A DNA stretch of 64,000 bases from positions 124,001 to 188,000 of the forward strand of contig NZ_JAFMZK010000006.1 in NCBI RefSeq assembly GCF_029105185.1, given 5' to 3'. The DNA is from Aliiroseovarius sp. Z3 (GTDB lineage: Bacteria > Pseudomonadota > Alphaproteobacteria > Rhodobacterales > Rhodobacteraceae). Position numbers and translations under genes: made by a program. Positions 54,121 to 63,846 of the stretch are shown one piece after another. The notes under the pieces were generated by a model. It worked only from the letters and a program-made list of their open reading frames with translations, searched no databases and was not told where the DNA came from. Numbering within the stretch: position 1 is the stretch's first letter; each line of letters starts with the position of its first letter.

Positions 54121-55062
54121 ATGTCGCTGAAAGTCGCCATTCAAATGGATCCGATCGATCACATTGATATTGACGCGGACAGCTCGTTTCGGATCGCGGA
54201 AGAGGCACAGGCGCGGGGTCACTCGCTGTTCTACTATACGCCGGATCAACTGAGTTACCGGGAAGGGAAGGTCTGCGCACGTGGCTGGCCTCTGACGGTG
54301 CGCCGCGAAAAGGGCAATCACTTTTCCTTGGGGGATCAGATGGATGTCGACCTTCAGGATTTTGACGTCGTCTGGCTGCGACAAGACCCGCCGTTTGACA
54401 TGGGCTATATCACCACAACGCATATTCTGGACATGATCCACCCCGACACGCTGGTCGTGAACGATCCGTTCTGGGTGCGGAACTATCCTGAGAAATTGTT
54501 GGTGCTGGCGTTCCCCGATCTGACCCCACCGACGATGATCGCGCGCGATTTCGCAACCTTGAAATCCTTCAAAGAGGAACATGGCGATATCATTCTGAAA
54601 CCGCTTTACGGCAATGGCGGGGCCGGGGTATTTCGACTGGACGCCAATGATCGCAACCTTGCGTCGCTGCACGAGCTGTTTGCGGGCATCAACCGTGAGC
54701 CACTGATCGCGCAGAAGTTCCTTCCCGATGTGTCCAACGGCGATAAGCGTATCATTCTGGTGGACGGCGCGCCTGTGGGGGCCATCAATCGCGTGCCCGC
54801 GGCGGGTGAAACGCGGTCGAACATGCATGTCGGTGGTCGCCCGGAAAAAGTCGGGTTGACCGATCGCGATATGGAAATCTGTGCTGCGATCGGCCCGCTT
54901 CTGCGTGAAAAGGGGCAGATTTTCGTTGGGATTGACGTGATCGGTGACTACCTGACCGAGATCAACGTGACCTCGCCTACAGGCATTCAGGAACTGGAGC
55001 GGTTTGACGGTGTGAATATCGCCGAGAAAATCTGGCAAGCGATCGAGGCACGCAGGGCGTGA
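54121..55062 (+). CDS. gshB: Glutathione synthetase
   Basis: 313 residues, joins gamma-glutamylcysteine and glycine using ATP. Conserved [19 protein letters not shown] start, [19 protein letters not shown]-grasp [15 protein letters not shown], and C-terminal [26 protein letters not shown] site precedes the ATG. Followed by an alpha/beta hydrolase starting inside its stop codon (GTGA). Confidence 0.95.
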   Translation: MSLKVAIQMDPIDHIDIDADSSFRIAEEAQARGHSLFYYTPDQLSYREGKVCARGWPLTVRREKGNHFSLGDQMDVDLQDFDVVWLRQDPPFDMGYITTTHILDMIHPDTLVVNDPFWVRNYPEKLLVLAFPDLTPPTMIARDFATLKSFKEEHGDIILKPLYGNGGAGVFRLDANDRNLASLHELFAGINREPLIAQKFLPDVSNGDKRIILVDGAPVGAINRVPAAGETRSNMHVGGRPEKVGLTDRDMEICAAIGPLLREKGQIFVGIDVIGDYLTEINVTSPTGIQELERFDGVNIAEKIWQAIEARRA

Positions 55063-55991
55063 GCTGGCAACTTTCAGCGGCCAAATTATGTGGACGTCTG
55101 TTTGTTAAAACCCGCCTGCGGCATCTGAATGACGTTACCCGGGCGCGCCATGAGTTGGAGCACGCTGCAAACTGGATGTTTCGTGCGCCTCCATTTGCAT
55201 GGTATCGCGAGGCGAAGCTGGGCGGCGCGCTTAAGACGCTGTGGATCGAAACGCGCCCGGTTTCACATCCCGCGCCGATGGACAAGGTCATCCTATATCT
55301 TCATGGCGGGGGCTTTGTCGCGGGATCCCCCAACACACATCGCAAGATGCTGGCACGGCTGTCGTGGCTGACCGGCCTGCGGGTCTGCGCGCCGGATTAT
55401 CGCAAGGCACCCGAACATCCATTTCCGGCAGCCCTTGACGATTGTATTGCCGCCTATGAAGCATTGATTGCGGATGGATATGACCCGCAAAACATCATTG
55501 TTGGCGGAGACAGTGCCGGAGGTGGGCTGACCTTTTCGCTGCTTGCCCAGATCGACGGGCGACTGCCCGCGCCGCGTGCGGTCTTTGCCTTTTCGCCTAT
55601 CGTGGATTTGCGGTTCACCTCACCGGCATTCGAGAACAACAAGACCAAAGACCCGCTTTTGCCCTCCGAACGACGCGATTTGGTGGTCGACAATTATCTC
55701 GGCCCAAACGTGGCGGATGACGAGCGCGCTTCACCTGTTTTGCATGGCTTTAACAGTCCACCACCAGCGCTTTTACAGTTTTCTACGACGGAAATCTTGC
55801 GCGATGAGAGTCTGAGGATGGCAGAGGTCTTGCGGGCAGCAGGTGGTCACGTCGAACTGGACGAATGGCCGGATGCGCCGCATGTGTGGGTAATTCTGGA
55901 TGGTTGGGTGCCCGAGGCGCGCGAAGCATTGCGGCGCGCGGCTAAATTCATCACCCGACAGTTTCGCGATGGGATACAAGGCGAAAGCTAA
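55059..55991 (+). CDS. Alpha/beta hydrolase, hormone-sensitive-lipase type
   Basis: 310 residues from a GTG overlapping the gshB stop. Oxyanion-hole motif HGGGF (82-86) and nucleophile S152 in GDSAGG; a catalytic Asp near [10 protein letters not shown] and His in WPDAPHVW complete the triad. Soluble esterase or amidase of the HSL family. Coupling to gshB may be positional rather than functional. Its last 41 bases overlap the convergent comM gene, so both 3' ends are constrained. Confidence 0.88.
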   Translation: MSWQLSAAKLCGRLFVKTRLRHLNDVTRARHELEHAANWMFRAPPFAWYREAKLGGALKTLWIETRPVSHPAPMDKVILYLHGGGFVAGSPNTHRKMLARLSWLTGLRVCAPDYRKAPEHPFPAALDDCIAAYEALIADGYDPQNIIVGGDSAGGGLTFSLLAQIDGRLPAPRAVFAFSPIVDLRFTSPAFENNKTKDPLLPSERRDLVVDNYLGPNVADDERASPVLHGFNSPPPALLQFSTTEILRDESLRMAEVLRAAGGHVELDEWPDAPHVWVILDGWVPEAREALRRAAKFITRQFRDGIQGES

Positions 55992-57471
55992 GCGCCTCGG
56001 CCACGTGTTTGCGGGTGATGTTCGGGGCTTCGGCCAGATCGGCGATGGTGCGGGCAACCCGTAACACACGATGATAGCCACGCGCGGACAGGCCAAACCG
56101 CTCGGACGCTTTCAGAAGCGTATCGCGCCCATCTGGATCCGGGCTGGCGAACTCGGTCAGGGTCTTGCCTTCAATGTCGGCATTTGTTGTCACGTCACTT
56201 AGCCCCTCATAGCGTTCGGCCTGAATGGCGCGGGCGTTTGTTACGCGCTGGGCGACCGTCGTTGACAGCTCGCCATTTGCAGGCAGATCGAGGTCCTGAA
56301 ACGTGACCGGTGGCACTTCGATCCGCATGTCGAACCGGTCCAGCAGGGGGCCGGAAATCCGCTGCATATAGTCCTCGCCACACAATGGTGCGCGGTTGCA
56401 GGCGCGGTTGGGGTCCGTCAGGTGACCACATTTGCAAGGGTTGGCCGCCGCGATCAGCAGAAATCGACTGGGATAGCGGACATGAGCATTGGCCCGCGCG
56501 ACGGTCACATCGCCCGTTTCCAACGGCTGGCGCAGGGTCTCCAGCACTTGTCGGCTGAACTCGGGAAATTCGTCCATGAAAAGAACGCCATTATGGGCAA
56601 GGCTGATTTCGCCGGGTTTTGCACCGCGCCCCCCACCCACGATGGCAGCCATGGACGCCGTGTGATGCGGTGCGCGAAAGGGGCGGTCTTGCGAAATACC
56701 ACCCCCGTCCAGCAGGCCCGACACCGAATGGATCATCGAAGTTTCAAGCGCCTCGGCTGGCAACATGGGTGGCAAAATCCCCGGCAACCGCGCTGCCAGC
56801 ATGGATTTGCCTGATCCGGGAGGACCAACAAGCAGCAGGTGATGGCGCCCAGCGGCGGCAATTTCCAGCGCGCGTTTGGCGCGTTCCTGCCCTTTGACAT
56901 CGCGCAGGTCTTTGGTGGTGACGTCGGTTGTGACCTTGCCGGGTTCAGCCACATCCAAGGGTGTCTGTCCGGTGAAATGCTGCAAAACGGCGGCAAGCGA
57001 AGGTGCGGCATGCACTTTGGTGGCGCCGATCCAGGCAGCCTCGGCCCCGCAATCCCTGGGACAGAACATCGACATATCTTTTTCCGCGGCTGCCAGTGCG
57101 GCGGGCAGGGCGCCGACAACCGGCAGCAGGGTGCCGTCCAACGCCAACTCGCCAAGGGCGACCACATCGGCGATGTCTTCGCGCGCCAGGATACCCGCCT
57201 CGGCCAAAAGTGCCATCGCGATGGGAAGGTCGAAATGCGAACCCTCTTTCGGGATGTCGGCAGGGGACAGGTTGATGACGATCTTGCGCGGCGGCAGGGC
57301 GACTGACATCGCAGACAGTGCCGCGCGCACCCGCTCTCGGGCCTCTGAAACCGCTTTGTCCGGTAAGCCGACGATCGAGAAGCTGGGCAAGCCGGGAGAC
57401 AGGGCGCATTGCACCTCGACAAGTCGGGCGCGAATTCCTTCGAATGCGACCGTATTTATCCGAGAAACCAT
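55951..57471 (-). CDS. comM: ComM/YifB-type Mg-chelatase-like AAA ATPase
   Basis: 506 residues from the second in-frame ATG (12 bases downstream of another), which matches the family start MVSRINTVAF. Lon-protease-like N-terminal domain (about 1-170), then AAA with GPPGSGKS (216-223) and GVLFMDEFPEF. A Cys-rich NPCKCGH insert and C-terminal Mg-chelatase-like domain follow. ComM is a hexameric branch-migration helicase helping DNA uptake recombination. The convergent hydrolase gene overlaps its 3' end by 41 bases. Confidence 0.9.
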   Translation of the reverse strand: MVSRINTVAFEGIRARLVEVQCALSPGLPSFSIVGLPDKAVSEARERVRAALSAMSVALPPRKIVINLSPADIPKEGSHFDLPIAMALLAEAGILAREDIADVVALGELALDGTLLPVVGALPAALAAAEKDMSMFCPRDCGAEAAWIGATKVHAAPSLAAVLQHFTGQTPLDVAEPGKVTTDVTTKDLRDVKGQERAKRALEIAAAGRHHLLLVGPPGSGKSMLAARLPGILPPMLPAEALETSMIHSVSGLLDGGGISQDRPFRAPHHTASMAAIVGGGRGAKPGEISLAHNGVLFMDEFPEFSRQVLETLRQPLETGDVTVARANAHVRYPSRFLLIAAANPCKCGHLTDPNRACNRAPLCGEDYMQRISGPLLDRFDMRIEVPPVTFQDLDLPANGELSTTVAQRVTNARAIQAERYEGLSDVTTNADIEGKTLTEFASPDPDGRDTLLKASERFGLSARGYHRVLRVARTIADLAEAPNITRKHVAEALSFRLVSHRETVG

Positions 57472-57525
57472 CACCGACCCCATGTTTCGCTGATCTGAAA
57501 CTAGGAGGTTGTGGTTACCGAATGG

Positions 57526-58398
57526 TTAACCGTCGTGTTCGTTGACCATTTCCATGAAGGCCGTCCATACCTCTGGGTCGTTGATGGTCTTATCGCGACA
57601 GGTCGGGTTGCAAAAGCCCCAAACCTTGCCGTCCATGCGAAGAAAATCAGTGACGGGATCGCCGGAATAGGGGCACGTCAGGTTCACCGACGGACCCTCA
57701 TCCGGCTGCGCCGCGCGCGGGGCCGGGCCGGGCCAGTCTGAAATGGGCTGACCTTCGATATATGGCACGGGATCATAGCTTTTGGTCATCCCCAACGCGC
57801 GCCATCGCCGAAAGGCGGGGTCTGCCAGGTGGGTGTCCACATATTTCTGCGCAGTGGCAGAAACCTGCAACCCAAACCCGGCTATACGTGCAGCCACCGG
57901 AGCATAAAATACATCAGCCAGCGAATAGTCCCCAAACAGCCATGGGCCACCGGATTTTTCGAGCGTGGCACGCCACAAGGTTTCGATCCGGGCGAGGTCA
58001 TCCAAAACCCCCTCTGAAGCAACAAACCCCAGTACTTGACCCAATAGCTGCATCGGGCATTCGGTACGCAGAGATGTGAAACCAGAATGCATTTCGGCGA
58101 CAAGCCACCGGGCGGTCGCACGGTCGGCAGGGTCGGCGGGCCACAACCCGGCATCCGGGTGACGTTCTGCCAAAGTTTCGGCCATGGCGATTGTGTCGCC
58201 CACAACGGTGCCTTCGGGCATGCGCATCACGGGCACCAGCCGCGCAGGTGCCAATGGTGCAAGATCTTGCGCCATCGTCCCCGAATACAGGCCGACAAGA
58301 TGCGTGCGGTGTGGAATAGCAAAGCGTTCAAGCATCAACCAGCCACGCAAGGACCAGCTGGAAAATGCGCGGTCGCCGATATAAAGATCATAGGTCAT
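57526..58398 (-). CDS. Glutathione S-transferase with Cys-containing C-terminal tail
   Basis: 290 residues. Thioredoxin-like N-terminal domain (IGDRAFSSWSLRGWLMLERF, likely catalytic Ser near 13-16) and helical C-terminal domain to about 205. Unusually, residues 235-290 add a tail with C242 in LTCPYSGDP and C263/C267 in FCNPTC, resembling a TRASH-like metal-binding module. The GST half would handle glutathione conjugation. The tail suggests a metal or redox function. Its ATG is 58 bases from the start of the next minus-strand gene's stop, no terminator seen. Confidence 0.85.
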   Translation of the reverse strand: MTYDLYIGDRAFSSWSLRGWLMLERFAIPHRTHLVGLYSGTMAQDLAPLAPARLVPVMRMPEGTVVGDTIAMAETLAERHPDAGLWPADPADRATARWLVAEMHSGFTSLRTECPMQLLGQVLGFVASEGVLDDLARIETLWRATLEKSGGPWLFGDYSLADVFYAPVAARIAGFGLQVSATAQKYVDTHLADPAFRRWRALGMTKSYDPVPYIEGQPISDWPGPAPRAAQPDEGPSVNLTCPYSGDPVTDFLRMDGKVWGFCNPTCRDKTINDPEVWTAFMEMVNEHDG

Positions 58399-58455
58399 GT
58401 GCGAAGCCTAGCGCGGCGCACGATCCATGCAAATCGTCATTTGTGACCATGTCGA

Positions 58456-59040
58456 TCAGGGCAGGTGATTGATGGAATGAATGGACCAGAGCCGCCCGTC
58501 CCAGTCCAGCCGAGTCACCGACAGATTGTCGATCTTGTGTCCCAAAGCGGCGTAGGGTGTCATGCCACCGGCCCGCGCGATCTGAGTCAGTATGGTGCCG
58601 AAATGCGCCACGGCAATGACATGGCGATGGCCGTTGGTGTTGATCCGGTCGACGCTGCCCGAGACCCGCCCGGCAAGTTGGTTCCAGCTTTCACCGTTCG
58701 GGGCTTGATGGTCGCCCGGGTCTTCCCAAAACGCGCGGGACAGGGCGGGGTCACGGGTGGCGACCTCGTCCCAATGCAATCCGTCCCAGTCGCCAAAGTT
58801 AAACTCACGCAGGGATTGCTGATGGGGCAGGCGGTGACGCGTGCCCGTCACTGCATCCGCGGTTGAAACGGCGCGGGACAAGTCGGAGGACACGACAGCC
58901 GCTTGGTCTGGTAAGAAATCTGACAAACGCTCAAGGGCGGCTTTGTTCGACAAATCCGCTGGCAAATCGCGCCAACCGACCATGTTTTTTGCGTGTGTTG
59001 GGCCGTGCCGCACCCACCACCAGGTGACCGGGGTGGTCAT
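58456..59040 (-). CDS. Histidine phosphatase, probable alpha-ribazole phosphatase
   Basis: 194 residues, phosphoglycerate-mutase-like fold. The catalytic RHG is in WWVRHGPTHAK, followed by SSDLSRAVSTADAV, FNFGDWDG and, later, the second His in HVIAVAHFG. Because it overlaps cobU by ATGA, it probably acts as CobC (removing phosphate from alpha-ribazole phosphate) in cobalamin nucleotide-loop assembly. Sequence alone cannot separate it from other histidine phosphatases. Confidence 0.82.
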   Translation of the reverse strand: MTTPVTWWWVRHGPTHAKNMVGWRDLPADLSNKAALERLSDFLPDQAAVVSSDLSRAVSTADAVTGTRHRLPHQQSLREFNFGDWDGLHWDEVATRDPALSRAFWEDPGDHQAPNGESWNQLAGRVSGSVDRINTNGHRHVIAVAHFGTILTQIARAGGMTPYAALGHKIDNLSVTRLDWDGRLWSIHSINHLP

Positions 59041-59579
59041 GGCGCACCCGTGGGCAAGCGGCCCTTCAGGACCAAAGGCAAACCTGCCATGACCGTGATC
59101 ACCAGATCTGCGCGCAGGGCAATCCGTTGGTTCAACTCACCCTGCGCCTGTCGAAATCGGCGTGCCAGTGCGTTTTCGGGCACGATGCCCGCGCCGACTT
59201 CGTTCGAGACGACGACAACAGGTGCCGCGCAGCCGGACAGGGCGGTGAACAGCCGCGCTTCGGCATCTACCAGGTCCGCTTCGGCAAAAAGATGATTAGA
59301 CAGCCACATGGTGGCACAGTCGAACAGGACGACCTCGGCATTGCCTGCAGCGCAGAGGGCCGAGGTGGCGTCCAGTGGCGCTTCGATCGTGCGCCAGCCA
59401 GCGCCGCGTCTGGATTGGTGACGTGCAATCTTCGCCGTCATTTCCGTGTCATGTGCCTGAGCGGTTGCGACATAAAGCATGGCGCGCGCGGTCGCGGTCA
59501 CCAGCCGTTCGGCATAGTCCGACTTGCCGGATGCAGCGCCGCCCAGAACGAGCGTAAGGGGGGGAAGCGTGACGGTCAT
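59037..59579 (-). CDS. cobU: Adenosylcobinamide kinase/guanylyltransferase
   Basis: 180 residues. The Walker A-like GGAASGKS (13-20) sits in LVLGGAASGKSDYAERL. The RRGAGWRTIEAP, CATMWLSNHLF and VVSNEVGAGIVPEN stretches are typical of CobU/CobP. It phosphorylates adenosylcobinamide and transfers GMP to it. Transcribed before the phosphatase gene. Other cobalamin genes are absent from the window, so this may be part of salvage or a split pathway. Confidence 0.92.
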   Translation of the reverse strand: MTVTLPPLTLVLGGAASGKSDYAERLVTATARAMLYVATAQAHDTEMTAKIARHQSRRGAGWRTIEAPLDATSALCAAGNAEVVLFDCATMWLSNHLFAEADLVDAEARLFTALSGCAAPVVVVSNEVGAGIVPENALARRFRQAQGELNQRIALRADLVITVMAGLPLVLKGRLPTGAP

Positions 59580-59661
59580 GGCGCTTGCCTAGCACTGCGA
59601 CACCGGGTCCGCCAAGGCGAAAGCGCTTGAGGTGGTGTGCAACCAGACATAGCTTTGCCCC

Positions 59662-60450
59662 ATGAAACTGTATCCCTTTCTTTTTGCGCTATTGACCCCG
59701 ACTGTAGCGTTTCCCTTGGATGCCGGGCCAAGCGCGGATGATCTGGCACTTTTTGCAACGGCGGACGTGGTGATCATTGGCGAAACCCATGACAATCCGG
59801 CCCATCACGACGTGCAGGCACAGATTGTCGCCGCTTTGCAACCAGCGGCTTTGGTGCTTGAGATGCTGACACCCGAGCAAGTTGCGGCGCTGACGAAAGA
59901 TCTGCCCGGCTATGGCGCTGCGTGGAAGGAGGCAGGCTGGCCGGACTACAAGATGTATCTGCCGATCTTCACGGCGTCGAACGCCGAGATCTTCGGCGCT
60001 GCCGTCCCGCGTGACGTGGCGCGGGCGAGCTATACTGATGGCGTCGCCGCGCATTTCGACGGTGATGTGGCGTTGTTCGGACTGGATCAACCGCTGCCCA
60101 CGGACCAGTATGACCAACGGTTGGACCTTCAGTTCTTCGCCCATTGCGAAGCCATGCCCCGTATTGCGCTGGGCGGCATGATCGAGGTGCAGCGTCTGCG
60201 CGATGCAACGCTTGCGAAAGCGGCGGTGGATGCCCTTGATCAGGTTGGAAAGCCCATGGTCATCATAACCGGCAATGGACATGCGCGGACGGATTGGGGT
60301 GTGCCGGCCATGCTGCGACTGGCCCGTTCGGAGCTGGTCATAATAAGCGTGGGTCAGGCCGAAGATGGAAACGCGCCCGAAGGAACGTTTGACCTTGTTT
60401 ATGACGCGCCCAGTGTTGACCGACCCGATCCGTGCGACGCATTCAAGTGA
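59662..60450 (+). CDS. ChaN family protein
   Basis: 262 residues. A short N-terminal signal-like segment (LYPFLFALLTPTVAFP) suggests periplasmic location; no lipobox Cys is visible, unlike lipoprotein ChaN members. VVIIGETHDNPAHHDVQ is the family signature (heme-binding, iron-regulated), and the mid-protein YGAAWKEAGWPDYKMYLPIF and GNGHARTDWGVP support it. Divergent from cobU, and 75 bases before coaBC. Confidence 0.8.
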   Translation: MKLYPFLFALLTPTVAFPLDAGPSADDLALFATADVVIIGETHDNPAHHDVQAQIVAALQPAALVLEMLTPEQVAALTKDLPGYGAAWKEAGWPDYKMYLPIFTASNAEIFGAAVPRDVARASYTDGVAAHFDGDVALFGLDQPLPTDQYDQRLDLQFFAHCEAMPRIALGGMIEVQRLRDATLAKAAVDALDQVGKPMVIITGNGHARTDWGVPAMLRLARSELVIISVGQAEDGNAPEGTFDLVYDAPSVDRPDPCDAFK

Positions 60451-60525
60451 TCGGCGCGCGTCCTGCCCATTGATCCATGCGCGCTGGTCCCGTAACTGTT
60501 TGATAAAGCGAAATCGGGGGCGCCT

Positions 60526-61731
60526 ATGCTGGCTGGCAAACATGTTCTTTTGATAATTGGCGGCGGGATCGCGGCCTTCAAGGCGCTGGACCTGATCCGC
60601 CGCCTGCGTGAACGCGGCGCCGAGGTGACTCCGGTTCTGACCCGTGCAGGACAGGAATTTGTGACACCCTTGTCCGCGTCCGGTCTGGCAGCGCGCAAGG
60701 TCTATACTGACCTGTTCGATCTGACGGACGAGGCCGAGATGGGTCATATCGAACTCAGCCGCTCCGCCGATCTGGTGGTTGTTGCGCCCGCAACTGCTGA
60801 TTTACTGGGAAAGATGGCGGGGGGGCTGGCGAACGATCTTGCCTCGACCCTCTTGATGGCGACGGACAAGCGCGTGCTGGTGGCACCCGCCATGAATGTG
60901 CGGATGTGGGAACATCCGGCCAACCAGCGCAATGTCGAAACCCTGAAGGGCGATGGCGTGCTGTTCGTCGGTCCCACCGACGGGGCCATGGCATGTGGTG
61001 AGTTCGGGCCCGGCCGCATGTCCGAACCGTTAGAGATTGTTGCCGTCGTCGAAGCGGCGCTGATGGATGGTCCCTTGAAGGGCAAGCATGTGCTTGTGAC
61101 CTCTGGCCCCACCCATGAACCAATTGATCCTGTGCGCTACATTGCTAACCGTTCCTCGGGGGCGCAAGGCACTGCTTTGGCACGCGCCCTGTCGGCGTTG
61201 GGGGCTGATGTGACCTTTGTGACAGGCCCGGCAGATGTGCCGCCACCTGACGGGGTGAAAGTCGTCAAAGTGCAGACCGCTGCGCAGATGTTGGAGGCCG
61301 TTCAGGCTGCGCTGCCCGCAGATGCAGCGGTGTTTGCTGCCGCGGTTGCCGATTGGCGTGTCGCTTCGGCTTCGGACAAGAAGATTAAAAAGGACAAGAA
61401 AGGCAGTTTGCCAGTGTTGGAGTTTGCTGAAAACCCCGACATCCTTGCCACCGTCAGTCAGATGAAGAAGGGTCGCCCTGCTTTGGTGGTCGGCTTTGCT
61501 GCCGAAACCAATGATGTTGTTGCCAATGCCACCGCCAAGCGCAAACGTAAGGGCTGTGACTGGATCGTCGCCAATGATGTCAGCCCGGAAACTGGTATCA
61601 TGGGCGGGTCTGAAAACGCGGTGACGTTGATATCGGATCAAGGCGCTGATGATTGGCCGCGCATGGGCAAGGATGATGTGGCGCGACAGCTCGCCGCCCG
61701 AATTGCCGAAGCAATCGGGGGTGATAAGTGA
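60526..61731 (+). CDS. coaBC: Phosphopantothenoylcysteine decarboxylase/synthetase
   Basis: 401 residues, two steps of coenzyme A synthesis. The N-terminal CoaC flavoprotein has [18 protein letters not shown], a [14 protein letters not shown] segment and [13 protein letters not shown]. The C-terminal CoaB has [20 protein letters not shown] and lysine-rich [10 protein letters not shown]. Its TGA overlaps the dut ATG by one base (TGATG), the usual coaBC-dut pairing. Confidence 0.95.
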   Translation: MLAGKHVLLIIGGGIAAFKALDLIRRLRERGAEVTPVLTRAGQEFVTPLSASGLAARKVYTDLFDLTDEAEMGHIELSRSADLVVVAPATADLLGKMAGGLANDLASTLLMATDKRVLVAPAMNVRMWEHPANQRNVETLKGDGVLFVGPTDGAMACGEFGPGRMSEPLEIVAVVEAALMDGPLKGKHVLVTSGPTHEPIDPVRYIANRSSGAQGTALARALSALGADVTFVTGPADVPPPDGVKVVKVQTAAQMLEAVQAALPADAAVFAAAVADWRVASASDKKIKKDKKGSLPVLEFAENPDILATVSQMKKGRPALVVGFAAETNDVVANATAKRKRKGCDWIVANDVSPETGIMGGSENAVTLISDQGADDWPRMGKDDVARQLAARIAEAIGGDK

Positions 61732-62195
61732 TGCCCACCATTAACGTATTGCGTGATCCTGACGCCGACCCGGACGTTTTGCTTCCCAGCTACGAAACCG
61801 CTGGGTCTGCCGGGGCAGACCTGCGCGCCAATTTGCCGGATGCGGATCGCAAGACCGGCTGGACGCTTGCCCCGATGGAACGGCGCATCGTGCCAACGGG
61901 TCTGCGCGTTGAGATTCCCGACGGCTTTGAAATGCAGATCCGCCCGCGTTCGGGTCTTGCGGCCAAACACGGTATCACCTTGGCGAATGCCCCCGGCACC
62001 ATCGACAGCGATTATCGCGGCCCGCTGGGAGTGATCCTGATCAATCTGGGCGCTGATCCGTTTGTCATCGGCCACGGGGATCGCATCGCGCAGGCCGTCA
62101 TCGCACCGGTGGTGCAGGCGGATTATGTTCAAGTCGACGAACTGACAGATACCACCCGCGGCGCGGGTGGTTTCGGCTCGACCGGGCGTGGCTGA
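61731..62195 (+). CDS. dut: dUTPase
   Basis: 154 residues (a GTG three bases earlier is also possible). Trimeric dUTP diphosphatase with the five motifs visible: SAGADLRA; a [10 protein letters not shown] segment; [18 protein letters not shown]; and the flexible C-terminal [11 protein letters not shown]. It keeps uracil out of DNA and supplies dUMP. Immediately followed by a moeB/thiF-type gene. Confidence 0.96.
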   Translation: MPTINVLRDPDADPDVLLPSYETAGSAGADLRANLPDADRKTGWTLAPMERRIVPTGLRVEIPDGFEMQIRPRSGLAAKHGITLANAPGTIDSDYRGPLGVILINLGADPFVIGHGDRIAQAVIAPVVQADYVQVDELTDTTRGAGGFGSTGRG

Positions 62196-62207
62196 TCGGA
62201 GGCGGCA

Positions 62208-63239
62208 GTGATCTGGGTTCTGATCTGGGCAGCGGTGATCTGGGTGGGCGGCGCCTTTGGTGGCCTGTCTGTCACGCGCCGTTGGCAGCTGACGGCACTT
62301 CTGGGCGCGGTGGTGCTGTTGAGCCATTTGGTCTTGCCGGAAGACGCGCAGATACGTCAGGCGCTGGGCGGCAGTTTCGCATCATGGGCCGTTCTGTTTG
62401 CCGTCATTGCTCTGGGTGCGCTTTATGGGCGTGGACTGGCATGGCTGAAGGCGCGAGCGCCGAAAGTGCCGGTTGCGGAAACGGATGACGGTCCTTTTTC
62501 AGAAACTGAGCTAAACCGTTATGCCCGCCATATCGTGCTGCGCGAAATCGGTGGACCGGGGCAGGTGGCCCTGAAACATGCACGGGTTTTGGTCGTGGGG
62601 GCAGGGGGGCTTGGCTCGCCCGTGCTGCTTTATCTGGCTGCCGCCGGGGTTGGAACAATTGGTGTGATTGACGATGACGTGGTCGACAATTCGAACCTGC
62701 AACGGCAGGTCATTCATCGCGACGCTGATATTGGAACACCGAAGGTCTTTTCCGCCGAGGCTGCAATGCGTTCACAGAACCCTGCGATCACGGTGCGCCC
62801 TTATAACCGCCGTCTGACTGCAGACATCGCAGAAGAGCTGATAGGCGACTATGATCTGGTGCTGGAAGGCACAGATAATCTCGAGACCCGCTATCTGGTC
62901 AATCGTGTCGCCGCGAAACTGGGCGTTCCGATGATCGGCGGTGCGCTCAGTCAGTGGGAAGGGCAGGTCTCTACCTTCGATCCGGCCTCGGGCGCGCCGT
63001 GTTATCAATGTATCTTCCCCGAAGCGCCTGCCCCCGGCCTTGCCCCCAATTGTTCCGAAGCGGGCGTGGTCGGTCCGTTGCCGGGTATCATCGGATCCAT
63101 CATGGCGACCGAAGCGATCAAGGAAATCACCGGCGCGGGCAAAGGTTTGCGTGGGCGGATGCTGATCTATGACGCGATGTATGCCGAGACGCGGGTGATC
63201 CGCACCTTCAGGCGCGATGGATGCCCCTGCTGTGCCTGA
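62208..63239 (+). CDS. MoeB/ThiF-type adenylyltransferase with N-terminal membrane anchor
   Basis: 343 residues from a GTG with GGAGG upstream. Two membrane segments (about 1-20 and 60-78) precede the E1-like domain, which starts LNRYARHIVLREIGGPGQ. The nucleotide site is GAGGLG (131-136), then DDDVVDNSNLQRQVIHRD and RVAAKLGVPMIGGALSQWEGQ. Zinc Cys pairs are CYQC and the C-terminal CPCC. It should adenylate MoaD or ThiS. The membrane anchor is unusual for a cytosolic enzyme class. Confidence 0.88.
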   Translation: MIWVLIWAAVIWVGGAFGGLSVTRRWQLTALLGAVVLLSHLVLPEDAQIRQALGGSFASWAVLFAVIALGALYGRGLAWLKARAPKVPVAETDDGPFSETELNRYARHIVLREIGGPGQVALKHARVLVVGAGGLGSPVLLYLAAAGVGTIGVIDDDVVDNSNLQRQVIHRDADIGTPKVFSAEAAMRSQNPAITVRPYNRRLTADIAEELIGDYDLVLEGTDNLETRYLVNRVAAKLGVPMIGGALSQWEGQVSTFDPASGAPCYQCIFPEAPAPGLAPNCSEAGVVGPLPGIIGSIMATEAIKEITGAGKGLRGRMLIYDAMYAETRVIRTFRRDGCPCCA

Positions 63240-63714
63240 TCTGGAACTGGCCCCGCTTAGCATTGACGATGCGCCCAGCCTGTTTGCGTTCGAGGTCGAG
63301 AACCGGTCGTGGTTCGAAAAGCATGTTGGCCCTCGCCCGGACAGCTACTGGAACCTTGCCTCTCTGACGGACATCGTGCGCGAGCAGGTAAAGGCAGGCG
63401 AGATGATGTTCTTGTTGAAGGTCGATGGGCGGATCGTTGGACGGGTGAACGTGACCGCGTTAGAGGGTGGCGTGGCGCAACTGGGCTATCGCATCGGCCA
63501 AGCCCATACCGGGCAGGGGATTGCGACCCGCGCGGTTGCGATGGCCTGCCAAGAGGCGTGTGACCGGGGTGTTTGGGCGCTTGAAGCGCGTGTTTTGCTG
63601 GATAATATCGCATCGAAACGTGTGCTTGAGAAGGTGGGCTTTATCCGAACTGGGAACGAAAAGATCGGCGATCTGGACTGCGAAACATTTCGCCGCGATC
63701 TTGATCAGGATTGA
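63217..63714 (+). CDS. GNAT N-acetyltransferase, RimJ/RimL type
   Basis: 165 residues from an ATG 23 bases inside the preceding gene. Acetyl-CoA binding region YRIGQAHTGQGIATRAV, and the later LDNIASKRVLEKVGFIRTGN is the usual GNAT C-terminal part. It may acetylate a ribosomal protein or a small molecule. The deep overlap with the MoeB-type gene suggests co-expression. Confidence 0.85.
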   Translation: MDAPAVPDLELAPLSIDDAPSLFAFEVENRSWFEKHVGPRPDSYWNLASLTDIVREQVKAGEMMFLLKVDGRIVGRVNVTALEGGVAQLGYRIGQAHTGQGIATRAVAMACQEACDRGVWALEARVLLDNIASKRVLEKVGFIRTGNEKIGDLDCETFRRDLDQD

Positions 63715-63846
63715 CTGGTGAAAGCTAGCAGAAGCGGCTTGTAGTCCCATCCCGTTACACATAATTTCCGCGCAACTGGGGTTTGCGGACGGTTGGTCGC
63801 TTCCTCCCTAGGTGGACCAAAAGAGAGCAGCGATAGGGTTTCTGCG

